This document shows positions 35,309 to 44,657 of a stretch of 64,000 nucleotides of DNA, one piece after another. Each line of letters opens with the position of its first letter. The first letter of the stretch is position 1. The notes below the pieces were generated by a model. The model searched no databases. It saw only the letters and a list, made by a program, of their open reading frames with translations, and was not told the DNA's origin. Both the position numbers and the translations under genes were made by a program. Source of the DNA: DVEG01 sp964405435 (GTDB lineage: Bacteria; Cyanobacteriota; Cyanobacteriia; Cyanobacteriales; Oscillatoriaceae); NCBI GenBank assembly GCA_964405435.1, contig CAYOOD010000010.1, positions 1 through 64,000 on the forward strand, read 5' to 3'.

Positions 35309-35899
35309 TCAGCGATGCGCGTAAGGAGCAGCCGCATCCATTGCTTCACCCGGTCGAGTTTCGTAGATATTCCACTCCTGAATGCCGCGCTGGCTGAGTA
35401 CCTGGGTTGCCAGACGGATCTCGTCTTCCGTGCCCTCTACTATCAGCAAATATTCGCCGCGCGAAACACCCTGAGAATAAACTCGGGCTCTGTCTTCGGG
35501 AATTCCCAAACCAACCAAACCACCCGCGAACCCTCCAGCAGCCGTGCCGATCGCGCTACCGGCGAGAGTAGTAGCCAGAGCCGTTGCCGCTGCTCCGCCC
35601 ACCATGACCGGCCCGATACCGGGAATCGCCAGCAAACCCAAGCCTACAAGCAAGCCCGTTAGGGTTCCCAATGTTCCGCCCGCGAATGCACCCACCTCGG
35701 CACCGTCTTCCGCGTGAGAATCGCCGCGATCTCTTTTGAGAGGAACGCCGGCAATATCGCTCTCGCCTTCGGCATCTCGGGCGATGACGGACACCTTTTC
35801 CATCGGAAATCCCGCTGATTTCAGTTCAGTAAGTGCCACGATCGCATCTTCGATGGTGGGAAATATGCCGATAGCGCGTTTTTGTTGAATCAAGGCCAT
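35309..35899 (-). CDS. YflT/glycine-zipper stress protein (cassette, copy 3)
   Basis: A 196-aa single-unit relative from the ATG at 35899 (MALIQQKRAIGIFPTIEDAI). It has the same three-part layout: YflT-like, glycine zipper (GTLTGLLVGLGLLAIPGIGP) and RARVYSQGVSRGEYLLIVEG. It lies 45 nt upstream of the BON lipoprotein gene in the direction of transcription, likely the same operon. Confidence 0.85.
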   Translation of the reverse strand: MALIQQKRAIGIFPTIEDAIVALTELKSAGFPMEKVSVIARDAEGESDIAGVPLKRDRGDSHAEDGAEVGAFAGGTLGTLTGLLVGLGLLAIPGIGPVMVGGAAATALATTLAGSAIGTAAGGFAGGLVGLGIPEDRARVYSQGVSRGEYLLIVEGTEDEIRLATQVLSQRGIQEWNIYETRPGEAMDAAAPYAHR

Positions 35900-36395
35900 T
35901 TCTCGTCCTTCCGGAGACTGCAAATGGTTAATAAAAAGTTATCGTTCTATATAAAAATCCTAAGAATTGTGGCTGAGATATTCATCAGTCCGCAGGTGTA
36001 ACCTTTTTCTCTATCGATAGGGGGAGAAGAGATGGCAGGAAAATATTTGGTCTACAGAGCTTGAGTTTGTAGGAAAAACTGGGCAACCGCCGTGCAGGGG
36101 TTCAAGCTGCAGCATTGAGGGATAAGCAATTATGCAGAATCAATTGCACAATCCTACGGAAGTAGTGGGGGCTAGAAGCCCGCACCTCAAAGAAGCGGGC
36201 GAGGACGCCCGCACTCCCACAACCCTACTGCAATGATTTCTGCTCATTTGCTTATTGAGTGTAGAATTGCATGAAATGCGCCTTATGGCGATCGCGGTCG
36301 GGAACTCACAGCCGTTGGCAGGGCAGGCAGTTAAGCCGCAATCTAAAATCTAAACTTTAAACTCTAAAATAGTAGTGCTGAACTGGTGGGGCGTC
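35900..36395. other. Intergenic region with REP-like hairpin
   Basis: About 500 nt between divergent genes. A hairpin GCGGGCG / CGCCCGC lies near 36196-36213, within the GAAGCCCGCACC...GACGCCCGCACTCCC motif common as a small repeat in these genomes. No gene seen. Confidence 0.45.
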
Positions 36396-38084
36396 ATGCG
36401 CGACTTCTGGCTGGTGTGTTTGCTGCTTTCCTCGATCGCTTGTCTCTCAGAGCAGGGACTCAGCGCCGCTGAGGCTGCTGACGATTCCGGCGCGATCGCG
36501 CAAACCGTCGAGTCGAGGGAGTCTGAGGATTTTTGGAACCGAGCCAAGCGACTGACGCAGGATCAGATAGACGTCATGGCTCGGATCGAAAGCGCCATCG
36601 TTTCTGCCGAACCCACCCAAGTGCAAGCAGCGCGATCGCAACTCATCCGCCACCTCGGCGCGATCGACCGCTTTCTGGAAGAACGCTACTACTCTCCCCG
36701 CGTCGTTTGCGATCTCAGCCGTTCTTTGCCCATTCCCCGATTAGGAGCGCCCGCCCTCACCGTCGAGCAAAAACCCGTTTACTGCGCTCTCTACGCTTCC
36801 AGCCGCGCCCTCACCCCGCTAATCGCCATCCTCAACGAGCGGCAGCGAAAACTCGCCGGTCAAGTCGAAAACGAACCCTTGCCCTATCCCGTTCTCCCGG
36901 GCGTTCCCCGCTGGGAACAAGCGCCGCCCCCCGCCCCAAATTTCCCGCCCCCAGAACCCCCCGTCATCGGCAGACCGAAAAAAACACCCATCGCCGATTA
37001 CAAGCCCCCCATCCGACCGGCGATCGTCTCGCGCTCCACGCCGCCGCCGCAAGCCCTAGCCGCCGCTAAATTGCAATTAAATAGATTGCAAAGCGCCTTT
37101 CCCCGAGGCACTGAATTTGTCAATCCCCAACAACCCGCAGAAACGAACAACCGCAACGCCGGTCAACTCGATCGCGAAGAGCCCGAAAACTACGCTGATT
37201 TTCTGGCGCTGCCCGGTACGGGAGTGGCGATCGTCTCAACCGCACCAGTCAATCGCCTCCCGCCCAACAGCCAGCGCAACCGACTCGCTCCTCCCCGAAT
37301 AGAGCGCATGTCTTTGCCGCCGCTTTACGACATCCCGCCAGCAGAACGGGCAAAAAACCCATTTCAAAAGGAAGATTTTATCCCCCGATTGACGGTAGAG
37401 ATTGTCGGGGGAAAATTCCAGACTATTTTCTCTGACTTGAATTATGGATTTTTGGTAGATTTGGGCAACGTGCCGATCGAAAAACTCGATCTGGAACTGT
37501 CGAGAAACAGAGGATTCAGGTTGCCGCCAGCAGTTCGCTGGTTTTTCCTGTACTATCAGCCCCCGGAGGAATTGCAGCAGTTGCAAGCAGACCAGCGCAG
37601 GTTCCTGACTGGCAAGCTGGATGATTTTATCCTAACAATGCCAGTGCAACGAGAAACCCTGGCGGCTTCGTCGGGCGGGATTGCCGAGGTTCCTATCCCG
37701 CAGCCAGCGCCCGCTTGGCAGGAGGAGAAAAAGCACCTTTGCGCCCCTTTAGCGGGGGTTTTCTGCGCCCCGCAAATTTCTCCGCCGCCGACAAATCCCG
37801 ATCGCTTGGTGTTGAATGCCGCGCCTGTCGTACTCAACCATACTTATTTAATGCGATCGCTCCAATTCCAAGTGCCGGAAATCATTCTCAACGACCAGCC
37901 TATTTCTCGCCGCCAGCGCCGCTATCTCAACCTCATCTTAGAGACGCCCAGCAGTGATTTGCTGATTGCCTTCCGCCCCGTGCGCCGCCGCGACGATGGC
38001 AGCTATACAGTCTTGTGGCGAATTCTCGGAGAGTTTCCCGCTCCGCAGATTCGGGATTTATATCAATACGTCGATTTGTATTGA
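36396..38084 (+). CDS. Secreted Pro-rich protein of unknown function
   Basis: A 562-aa protein; ATG at 36396 is preferred because MRDFWLVCLLLSSIACLSEQ is a good signal peptide. Residues about 60-160 are helical, 170-330 are Pro-rich and probably disordered (PPPAPNFPPPEPPVIGRPKK). Residues about 330-560 form an ordered C-terminal domain (LTVEIVGGKFQTIFSDLNYG, WFFLYYQPPEELQQLQADQR). The paired Cys in LCAPLAGVFC may bond. No known family recognised. Probably periplasmic or surface. Confidence 0.75.
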   Translation: MRDFWLVCLLLSSIACLSEQGLSAAEAADDSGAIAQTVESRESEDFWNRAKRLTQDQIDVMARIESAIVSAEPTQVQAARSQLIRHLGAIDRFLEERYYSPRVVCDLSRSLPIPRLGAPALTVEQKPVYCALYASSRALTPLIAILNERQRKLAGQVENEPLPYPVLPGVPRWEQAPPPAPNFPPPEPPVIGRPKKTPIADYKPPIRPAIVSRSTPPPQALAAAKLQLNRLQSAFPRGTEFVNPQQPAETNNRNAGQLDREEPENYADFLALPGTGVAIVSTAPVNRLPPNSQRNRLAPPRIERMSLPPLYDIPPAERAKNPFQKEDFIPRLTVEIVGGKFQTIFSDLNYGFLVDLGNVPIEKLDLELSRNRGFRLPPAVRWFFLYYQPPEELQQLQADQRRFLTGKLDDFILTMPVQRETLAASSGGIAEVPIPQPAPAWQEEKKHLCAPLAGVFCAPQISPPPTNPDRLVLNAAPVVLNHTYLMRSLQFQVPEIILNDQPISRRQRRYLNLILETPSSDLLIAFRPVRRRDDGSYTVLWRILGEFPAPQIRDLYQYVDLY

Positions 38085-38184
38085 AGTGGGGCGATTCGCT
38101 ACCGCAATTTTCTAGCAGGGGAGCGATCGCCCTAAATTGCCAAAAAATAGCGCCCTGAATTTTTAATCTAAATCAATGGCTTTT

Positions 38185-38958
38185 TTAAATCACTTCTAAA
38201 GATTGGTAGCGTTCCGGTAGCCAGCGGCGGCTAGAGTAAGCCCGTGCCGCGTCTACAAGCCCCCGAAACAGGCGCTCGTGAGCAACATCACGGGCAGAAA
38301 GTTCTGGATGCCACTGTACAGCGATCGCCCAAAAGCAATTTTGATGTTCGATCGCTTCTATAACGCCATCTTCTGCCGCTTGAGCCACAACGCGCCAACC
38401 TGGAGGAAGCGATCGCGCGGCTTGGTGGTGCCAGGAAACAACATCCACCTCAGTATTGCCCACAATCCCAGCCAGACGACTTCCCGGCACAATTTGCACC
38501 GCGTGGTGAATGGGATAACGCTGTGTCGGCGACAAATCCAGCCGGTGTTTCAGAGCCGTTCCGTATTCATCCGGTACATGGGTAACGAGATTGCCGCCGC
38601 ACGCCACCACCAGCACCTGCAAACCGCGACAAATGCCCAAAATGGGGATATCCGCTTTGAGTGCCTGTTGAGCTAAAGCCAGCTCAAAGCGATCGCGTTC
38701 CGCATCAACACAGTAAATCGTCGGATGCTGCGAACCGCTGTAAGCCGCCGGATCGATATCGCCTCCACCAGAAAAAACAACAGCATCCACTCGTTCCAAA
38801 AGAGCCGCCGCATCCGGTTCGCCGGGGGGAAGCAGAATCGGCACGCCCCCTGCCGCCCGCACGGCATCCGTGTAACTGCTGGGGAGCGTATAGGCAGAGG
38901 CTTCGTTTCGCCCATAAGTGGTAATTCCAATTAAAGGTGCTTTCAGTTGTTTAGTCAT
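38185..38958 (-). CDS. Class I glutamine amidotransferase-like gamma-glutamyl hydrolase (PuuD-like)
   Basis: A 257-aa peptidase C26/GATase1 protein: PLIGITTYGRNEASAYTLPS at the start, the nucleophile Cys in ILGICRGLQVL, SGGGDIDPAAYSG, and the catalytic His-Glu in AVQWHPEL. PuuD relatives hydrolyse gamma-glutamyl-GABA; the true substrate here is unknown. No polyamine genes are adjacent. Confidence 0.87.
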   Translation of the reverse strand: MTKQLKAPLIGITTYGRNEASAYTLPSSYTDAVRAAGGVPILLPPGEPDAAALLERVDAVVFSGGGDIDPAAYSGSQHPTIYCVDAERDRFELALAQQALKADIPILGICRGLQVLVVACGGNLVTHVPDEYGTALKHRLDLSPTQRYPIHHAVQIVPGSRLAGIVGNTEVDVVSWHHQAARSLPPGWRVVAQAAEDGVIEAIEHQNCFWAIAVQWHPELSARDVAHERLFRGLVDAARAYSSRRWLPERYQSLEVI

Positions 38959-39337
38959 CTTTCCGCGTTTTTACCAATAAGATTTTATCTTATCCAGCCT
39001 TCATCCTTACAATACCCACAGCTTTGAGATTTTTAACATTAAATTTATTTACAGGGTTGCAACTGAGCCATTGCAACTCGCCGCGTCCAAACATAAAAAT
39101 AGTATAATTTGACACTGATTTTCAGTTACAGATATGACAGGTGACAGAGATTCTCGCTTGCTCTTTCAGAACCCCGCTGCCTTTTCCTCAGTAACTCCTT
39201 TGTCCCTCTCATCTTCTCCATCTCTGCTCTCTGTGTCCTTTGCGTTCTCTGCGGTTGTTGATAGCGACAGGGCTATTGGGGGAGTTGTCTGATAAAATTG
39301 ACTAAACCCATCTACTCAAAATCAAGAGGGTTGCTTT
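38959..39337. other. Intergenic region
   Basis: About 380 nt, AT-rich near 39020-39130, with TATAAT at 39102-39107. Nothing else supported. Confidence 0.35.
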
Positions 39338-39895
39338 ATGACTTTCACCGAAGTTCGCTTGTGGACGGTAGACGAGTACCACCGGATGATAGAAACCGAG
39401 ATTCTCACAACTGACGATCGCGTCGAATTACTTGAAGGGCAGATTATCCAAATGAGTCCCCAACAACCCCCCCATGCCGCAACCACACAGCGCGCGTCAA
39501 ACTATCTCAGGGATTTACTAGCGGGGAAAGCGACGATTCGCGCGCAATTTCCAATTACTCTGCGTCCAAACTCAGAACCCGAACCAGATATCGCTGTCGT
39601 TCGTATCGATCCGCGCGAGTATATCGATCGCCATCCTGCCCCAGATGAAATTTTCCTGCTGCTAGAAGTGGCAGACGCCACCTTAAGAAGAGATCGCAAT
39701 CAGAAAGCCAAGATTTACGCGCAAGCTGGAATCGCTGACTACTGGGTTCTAGATGTCAACGTTCGCCGAGTCTATGTGCTGCGCCAACCCGGCAGCGAAA
39801 CCTACGAACGAGAAACTATTTTAGATGAAAATAGCACCCTTTCACCCCTGGCGTTTCCTGATATTAATGTATCAGTCGTTCGGTTGTTTCCCTAA
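39338..39895 (+). CDS. Uma2-family (DUF820) putative PD-(D/E)XK nuclease
   Basis: A 185-aa protein of a family expanded in cyanobacteria: WTVDEYHRMIETEILTTDDR, VELLEGQIIQMSPQ, PDIAVVRIDPREY, the nuclease-like core LLLEVADATLRRDRNQKAKI, and YAQAGIADYWVLDV. The E-x-K-like acidic and basic residues are kept. Cellular function is unknown. Confidence 0.88.
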   Translation: MTFTEVRLWTVDEYHRMIETEILTTDDRVELLEGQIIQMSPQQPPHAATTQRASNYLRDLLAGKATIRAQFPITLRPNSEPEPDIAVVRIDPREYIDRHPAPDEIFLLLEVADATLRRDRNQKAKIYAQAGIADYWVLDVNVRRVYVLRQPGSETYERETILDENSTLSPLAFPDINVSVVRLFP

Positions 39896-39950
39896 CTCAG
39901 AATAGAAGCGATCGCTCCCCCATTTTATGAAAAGCAATCGCCTCATTAAA

Positions 39951-41684
39951 TTAACCCGCTAAAGCCGCTTTCACATCAGTTATTTCAACATTAACCGACG
40001 GTTCGCTCCGCCGACTCGCGATCGGCATCCGCCATCCCGTACCAAACGCGCGATCGGTTACTTTCAATCCCGGCGGCGCTTGTCGGCGCTTAAATTCAGC
40101 GCGAGTCACCATTTTTGCCACTCGTTCCACCACCGCCGCATCGTGCCCCGCTGCGACAATCTGAGCCGGCGATTGATGGTTGTGAATCAACCGCGCCAAA
40201 ATATCATCTAGAATATCATAAGGCGGCAGCGAATCTTGGTCTACTTGCCCCGGTTTCAGTTCGGCACTCGGTGCCTTAATCAAGACATTATCGGGGACAA
40301 TTTCTCGCGAAGCATCCTTTTCCTTCGCCCGTTGATTCAGCCAGCGACAGATAGAATAAACCCGCGTTTTCGGGACATCTGCGATCGCCGCCAATCCCCC
40401 ATTCATATCGCCGTACAGCGTGCAGTAACCCACTGCCATCTCCGACTTATTCCCCGTCGATATCAGCAGGTGCCCGAACTTATTCGCGATCGCCATGAGC
40501 AAATTTCCCCGAATCCGGGATTGAATGTTTTCCTCGGCAATTCCAAACGCCGTACCTGCAAATATCTCTGACAAGGTTTTGTCATAATTTTGCATTAAAT
40601 CGCCAATTGGCAGCGTGTAAGTCGGTATTCCCAGATTTTTTGCCAGCGAGAGCGCATCGGTGATAGAATGGTCGGAACTAAACGGAGACGGCATCAACAC
40701 GCCCAGGACATTTTCTGCACCGATTGCTTCAGCCGCGATTGCCGCCACTAGCGACGAATCAATCCCGCCGCTCAGCCCCAGTACCACCTTAGAAAAACCG
40801 CACTTGCGGATATAATCCCGCACGCCTAAAACCAGCGCCGAAAAAATTTCAGCATCGTCACTTTCGATAAGTGCAGCAACCTGCCCTGGGAGAATATCCG
40901 CCCGTTCCTCGTCAAATTCCAGCAGTGCAAAATCTGTTTCAAATGCAGCCGAGCGACACGCTACTTCAGCCGCGCGGTTAAACGCCACGCTGCAACCGTC
41001 AAAAATTAAATCGTCATTACCCCCTACTTGATTTGCGTAAATAATCGCGCGATCGAACCGTCGAGCGGCATGTCGCAACATCGCTTCTCTCAACTTTTGC
41101 TTGCCAACCGTATAAGGAGATGCCGAAAGATTCACCAGCAAATCTACCCCCATCTCAGCCAAATCGGCAAGCGGATTGACGGCATAGCTGCGCTTCCCCC
41201 AAAATTCCTCATCGTTCCACAAATCCTCGCAGATGGTAACGCCAATGCGGACATTATCCAAGATAAAGAACGTACTCTGCTTCCCCGGCTCGAAATAGCG
41301 GTGTTCGTCAAAAACATCGTAAGTAGGGAGCAGGCGCTTGTGAAACACTTGCTGCACCTTTCCCCCTTCTAACAAAGCAATACTGTTAAATAAAGCCTTG
41401 CCGCCGGTGACGTGCGATCGGACATTGCGCTGCACCGTTCCCACTAACACTGCTATTTGCGGGGGCAAATCCTGCGCCAATTGCACCAATTGCGCCGACA
41501 TCGCCTCCACAAAACTCGGATCTAACAGCAAATCGCGCGGCGGATAGCCGCACAAAGACAGCTCCGGCGTCAGCAGCAAGCGAGCGCCGCCCTCCGCCGC
41601 TTTTTGAGCCGCTTCTAAAATATGCCCAGCATTGCCAATTAAATTCCCAATCGTCGGATTCAGTTGCGCGATCGCAATTCTCAT
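39951..41684 (-). CDS. nadE: Glutamine-dependent NAD+ synthetase
   Basis: A 577-aa two-domain enzyme. The N-terminal nitrilase-like glutaminase (1 to about 270) has the catalytic Glu in LLTPELSLCGYPP and Cys in GVTICEDLWND. The C-terminal synthetase (about 280-577) has the P-loop LGLSGGIDSSLVAAI and GTGNKSE-like STGNKSEMAVGY. It amidates nicotinic acid adenine dinucleotide to NAD+. Last gene of the NAD operon, 54 nt after nrtR. Confidence 0.95.
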   Translation of the reverse strand: MRIAIAQLNPTIGNLIGNAGHILEAAQKAAEGGARLLLTPELSLCGYPPRDLLLDPSFVEAMSAQLVQLAQDLPPQIAVLVGTVQRNVRSHVTGGKALFNSIALLEGGKVQQVFHKRLLPTYDVFDEHRYFEPGKQSTFFILDNVRIGVTICEDLWNDEEFWGKRSYAVNPLADLAEMGVDLLVNLSASPYTVGKQKLREAMLRHAARRFDRAIIYANQVGGNDDLIFDGCSVAFNRAAEVACRSAAFETDFALLEFDEERADILPGQVAALIESDDAEIFSALVLGVRDYIRKCGFSKVVLGLSGGIDSSLVAAIAAEAIGAENVLGVLMPSPFSSDHSITDALSLAKNLGIPTYTLPIGDLMQNYDKTLSEIFAGTAFGIAEENIQSRIRGNLLMAIANKFGHLLISTGNKSEMAVGYCTLYGDMNGGLAAIADVPKTRVYSICRWLNQRAKEKDASREIVPDNVLIKAPSAELKPGQVDQDSLPPYDILDDILARLIHNHQSPAQIVAAGHDAAVVERVAKMVTRAEFKRRQAPPGLKVTDRAFGTGWRMPIASRRSEPSVNVEITDVKAALAG

Positions 41685-41738
41685 ACTATTTTCCTCTCCT
41701 TTCTTTTTCCTAATCTGCCTTCTCTGCGTACTTTGCGG

Positions 41739-42506
41739 TTAAATAAACACCAGCGGTTTGTCCTTCACCCGCGCAAAAGCCTCAGCATTAAATTGATATA
41801 AACTCGCCGGTCTTCCCGCACCCCGCGAAACCTTCACCCCCGTATCGCACAGAAAACCAAGCTTCAACAAGCGAGTGCGAAAATTAGAATAATCCGAAAA
41901 GTTTTCCCCCAAAACCGTGCTATATAATTGATAAATGTCGCTCAAAGTAAAAACCTCCGGCAGCACTTCAAAGGCAACTGGACTGTATTCCAGTTTATTG
42001 CGCAGGCGGCGGTAGCCGTACTCTAAAATCTGGTTGTGGTCGAAAGCCAACTGCGGCACTTCTTCCAAAGGATACCACGCAATCCCGCGCAATCCAGAGC
42101 CGATCAGATCCGCTTCCTCAAACCGCACCAAGGCAAAATAACTCACCGAAAGGTAGCGAACGCCGTAGTTATTTGGCGATTCTCTGGGGTCGCGATCGGG
42201 GCCGCCAAAAGTGTACAATTGTTCTAAGTAGAGATTTTTGACTTTGATTTTTTCCGCCAAAATCCGATAGGCGGCGTTTTCGAGAGATTCCCCTCGCCGA
42301 ACGAGAGTTCCTGGCAAGCTCCACTGACCGAGAAATGGTTCGTCCTGTCGCATCACTAAGAGTGCCAGCAGGCGATTTTGTGCAGTATCTACAGAAAAAA
42401 TAACGTTATCGACCCCGACTTTAAAATCTGCCAAAAGAGAGGATTCTTGCGATCGCCCTTGTTTTTCCACCAGTGCTGCCATTTTTTTTAGTTCGCGTCC
42501 CGACAT
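41739..42506 (-). CDS. nrtR: NrtR-type regulator: Nudix domain plus winged helix
   Basis: A 255-aa protein. The N-terminal Nudix-like domain (about 28-165: VDNVIFSVDTAQNRLLALLV, PLGQWSLPGT-like FLGQWSLPGTLVRRGESLEN) senses ADP-ribose-like ligands in the family. The C-terminal winged helix (about 175-250: FTLSDIYQLYSTVLGENFSD, RTRLLKLGFL, GAGRPASLYQFN) binds DNA. The Nudix box is degraded (no full REUXEE), usual for NrtR. It overlaps nadD by 19 nt. The start may be the ATG at 42482. Confidence 0.88.
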   Translation of the reverse strand: MSGRELKKMAALVEKQGRSQESSLLADFKVGVDNVIFSVDTAQNRLLALLVMRQDEPFLGQWSLPGTLVRRGESLENAAYRILAEKIKVKNLYLEQLYTFGGPDRDPRESPNNYGVRYLSVSYFALVRFEEADLIGSGLRGIAWYPLEEVPQLAFDHNQILEYGYRRLRNKLEYSPVAFEVLPEVFTLSDIYQLYSTVLGENFSDYSNFRTRLLKLGFLCDTGVKVSRGAGRPASLYQFNAEAFARVKDKPLVFI

Positions 42507-43066
42507 GCGTACAAATGCTCTCGATGGATGTAAGCCTCAATTGGCGGCGTTAAAGCTTCTTTTTGTCCGCGTTCGCGAACTTGCGTAGAGGAAACCGCCG
42601 GCGCAAACATGGGCGCGATCGCCACTCGCGCCCCCAGGAGCAGCAACGGATCGATATCGCCCTCTTTCACTGCATAGCCCGGGCGAGGCACCACCAGCAG
42701 CTTCACTTCCTGCAGTAACTTTTCAACGCGATACCACCGAGGCAACTGAGTTACCAAATCAGAACCAATTGTCAAGGTGAATTCCGCATCTGGCCATTTT
42801 TTGCGAGCGCGCTCTACCGTTGTCACAGTTCTGGGGCTGCTCAGTTCCGGGTGTAGGGAGACATTGCGATCGGGCGGCGAAATCTCTTCTATCAGTAACC
42901 GTAGCATTGTCTCTCGATGTTCGAGCGGCGTTTGGTGAGACTTGAACGGGTTGTCAGACGCCCACACAGCCACATAGTCAAAGTGTTGGGACAGCCAACT
43001 GATAATCTTTTGATGGCCCGTTGTCGGCGGATCGGCACTCGTACCAAATAAAGCAATGTTAGCCAT
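42488..43066 (-). CDS. nadD: Nicotinate-nucleotide adenylyltransferase
   Basis: A 192-aa nucleotidyltransferase: LFGTSADPPTTGHQKIISWL (the xTGH nucleotide-binding motif), then VAVWASDNPFKSHQTPLEHR, TIGSDLVTQLPRWYRVEKLL and ISSTxVRE-like VSSTQVRERGQ. It converts NaMN to NaAD. In the operon it follows pncB and overlaps nrtR. Confidence 0.93.
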   Translation of the reverse strand: MANIALFGTSADPPTTGHQKIISWLSQHFDYVAVWASDNPFKSHQTPLEHRETMLRLLIEEISPPDRNVSLHPELSSPRTVTTVERARKKWPDAEFTLTIGSDLVTQLPRWYRVEKLLQEVKLLVVPRPGYAVKEGDIDPLLLLGARVAIAPMFAPAVSSTQVRERGQKEALTPPIEAYIHREHLYACRDAN

Positions 43067-43099
43067 TGTTCGCGATCGATGGTGAAGGGCATTGGGGAT

Positions 43100-43172
43100 T
43101 AGTGTTCAGTGCTGAGTGCTGAGTGCTGAGTGCAAGAAAAATTTAACTTCACACTCCACACTCCACACTCTC
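43100..43172. repeat. Short tandem repeats between pncB and nadD
   Basis: GTGCTGA units then CACACTC units (AGTGCTGAGTGCTGAGTGC; CACACTCCACACTCCACACT). They resemble the AGCACTC array at 22181-22272 in reverse complement. Confidence 0.85.
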
Positions 43173-43183
43173 AACCCCATTCA

Positions 43184-44593
43184 CTAGGAAGGTTGTATTT
43201 GCTCGATCAGAGCCTGCAACTCGGCAGAGAATTCGACTGGCGCTTGCTGGGGTTGGCTCAAGCGGCGCGTTTCAGACGGCAGGCTGGCAACATTGCCCGC
43301 CGTTCGCTGCGCGATCGCCTCGATCGGTTCGGGCGCTTGCAACCGCTTCCCCTCTTTCATCACCAGTTGCAGCAGCGGTTGCTCGGATTCGTCTGCCGGC
43401 GCTTCTGCCGCCAAACCCAAGCGATCGCCGAGCATTTGATTTTGGTAGAAGCGTCGAAATATTTGCTTGCGCCCCGGATAAGTCCCCTTGCCTGCGGACT
43501 TCTTCATCACCGGTATCCCCTCGATTTCCACCAGCTTGTACACCCCATTCACCGGAGAACCCGTCACTAATTTAGTCCCCAGTCCGTAACCGTCGATGCA
43601 AGCGCCCTCGGCTTGCAATCGGGCAATCTCCCACTCGTCGAGATCGCCACTGGCAAAGATTGGAATTCCCGGCAAAATCGATCGCACCTCTCTAGAGAGG
43701 GCGACTAAATCTCCAGAATCCAGCCGCACCCCGCGCAACTCAATTTCTCCCGCCTGCAACTGATGGGCTAAGAGTCTAGCTGCCGCGATCGTGTCGTAAG
43801 TATCGATCAGCAGCGTCGCTCCCGGAAAATAGTGGTGGAACGCCGCAAAGGCTTGGCCCTCGCTGCCCTGAACCGCCCCTAAAGCCATGACAAGGGCGTG
43901 GGCCATCGTGCCAGCCGGCTTGCGGCCCAATTTCAGCGCCGCCAAGACATTCGAGGTAGCGTCCAATCCTGCCGCCAGTGCCGCCCGCGCCGCCCACAGC
44001 GATGCCTGCGGGCTAAATGCCCGTCTCGTGCCAAATTCCAGCAGCGTTGCTTGTGGCCCAGCGACGTCTCGCAAGCGAGCCGCCCGCGTGGCCACCAGAG
44101 TTTGGTAATTGATCGCGTTCAGCAGGTAGGTTTCTACGATCTGCGCCTGCCAAAGCGGCGCTTCTACTCGCAGCAGCGGCTCATTCGCAAAAACAGCCGT
44201 CCCCTCCTGCACCGCCCACACGTCCCCGGTAAAACGTCCCTCCGCCAGCAGCGACCAAAACCGCTCCGGCGCTTCGCTAAAAATTCCCGTCGCCTGCAAC
44301 GCGGCAATCTGCTCTGAAGAGAAGCGGAATTGCTCTAAATAATCCAATGCCTGGGCCAATCCCATCGCGATCGCGTAGCCAAAGCCCTCTGGCAGCCGAC
44401 GCGCAAACAGCTCAAAGCACGCTTGCCGCCCATCCAGGCTTTCGCCCGCGTAGCAAGCAGCCATCGTCAGTTGATATAAATCTGTCAGAAGACTGTAGTC
44501 TTCAGGGTAGAGCGTCAGTTCTGAATTGTCTTTCCTTCCCGTATCCGGAAGATTTTCAGCCTGCGAAATCTCCAAGTCAGTAGCAATGCTCAT
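43184..44593 (-). CDS. pncB: Nicotinate phosphoribosyltransferase
   Basis: A 469-aa enzyme: LLTDLYQLTMAACYAGESLD at the N-terminus, LLEFGTRRAFSPQASLWAAR and LDSGDLVALSREVRSILPG (PRPP-binding region), and FASGDLDEWEIARL. It makes NaMN from nicotinate and PRPP, the entry step of NAD salvage. First gene of the pncB-nadD-nrtR-nadE transcript. Confidence 0.93.
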   Translation of the reverse strand: MSIATDLEISQAENLPDTGRKDNSELTLYPEDYSLLTDLYQLTMAACYAGESLDGRQACFELFARRLPEGFGYAIAMGLAQALDYLEQFRFSSEQIAALQATGIFSEAPERFWSLLAEGRFTGDVWAVQEGTAVFANEPLLRVEAPLWQAQIVETYLLNAINYQTLVATRAARLRDVAGPQATLLEFGTRRAFSPQASLWAARAALAAGLDATSNVLAALKLGRKPAGTMAHALVMALGAVQGSEGQAFAAFHHYFPGATLLIDTYDTIAAARLLAHQLQAGEIELRGVRLDSGDLVALSREVRSILPGIPIFASGDLDEWEIARLQAEGACIDGYGLGTKLVTGSPVNGVYKLVEIEGIPVMKKSAGKGTYPGRKQIFRRFYQNQMLGDRLGLAAEAPADESEQPLLQLVMKEGKRLQAPEPIEAIAQRTAGNVASLPSETRRLSQPQQAPVEFSAELQALIEQIQPS

Positions 44594-44626
44594 AAACCAG
44601 CGGCCTCACGAGTTCAGCTTGTCTCT

Positions 44627-44657
44627 ATTATAGTAAACTTTACCAAAACACTGGCAA
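44627..44657 (-). promoter_or_regulatory. pncB promoter with overlapping palindromic operator, candidate NrtR site
   Basis: On the minus strand, -35 TTGCCA (plus 44652-44657), a 19-nt spacer and -10 TATAAT (plus 44627-44632). Directly next to the -10 lies the palindrome GTAAACTTTAC (44633-44643), so a bound regulator would block polymerase. NrtR, encoded in the same operon, is the obvious candidate. Confidence 0.65.
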
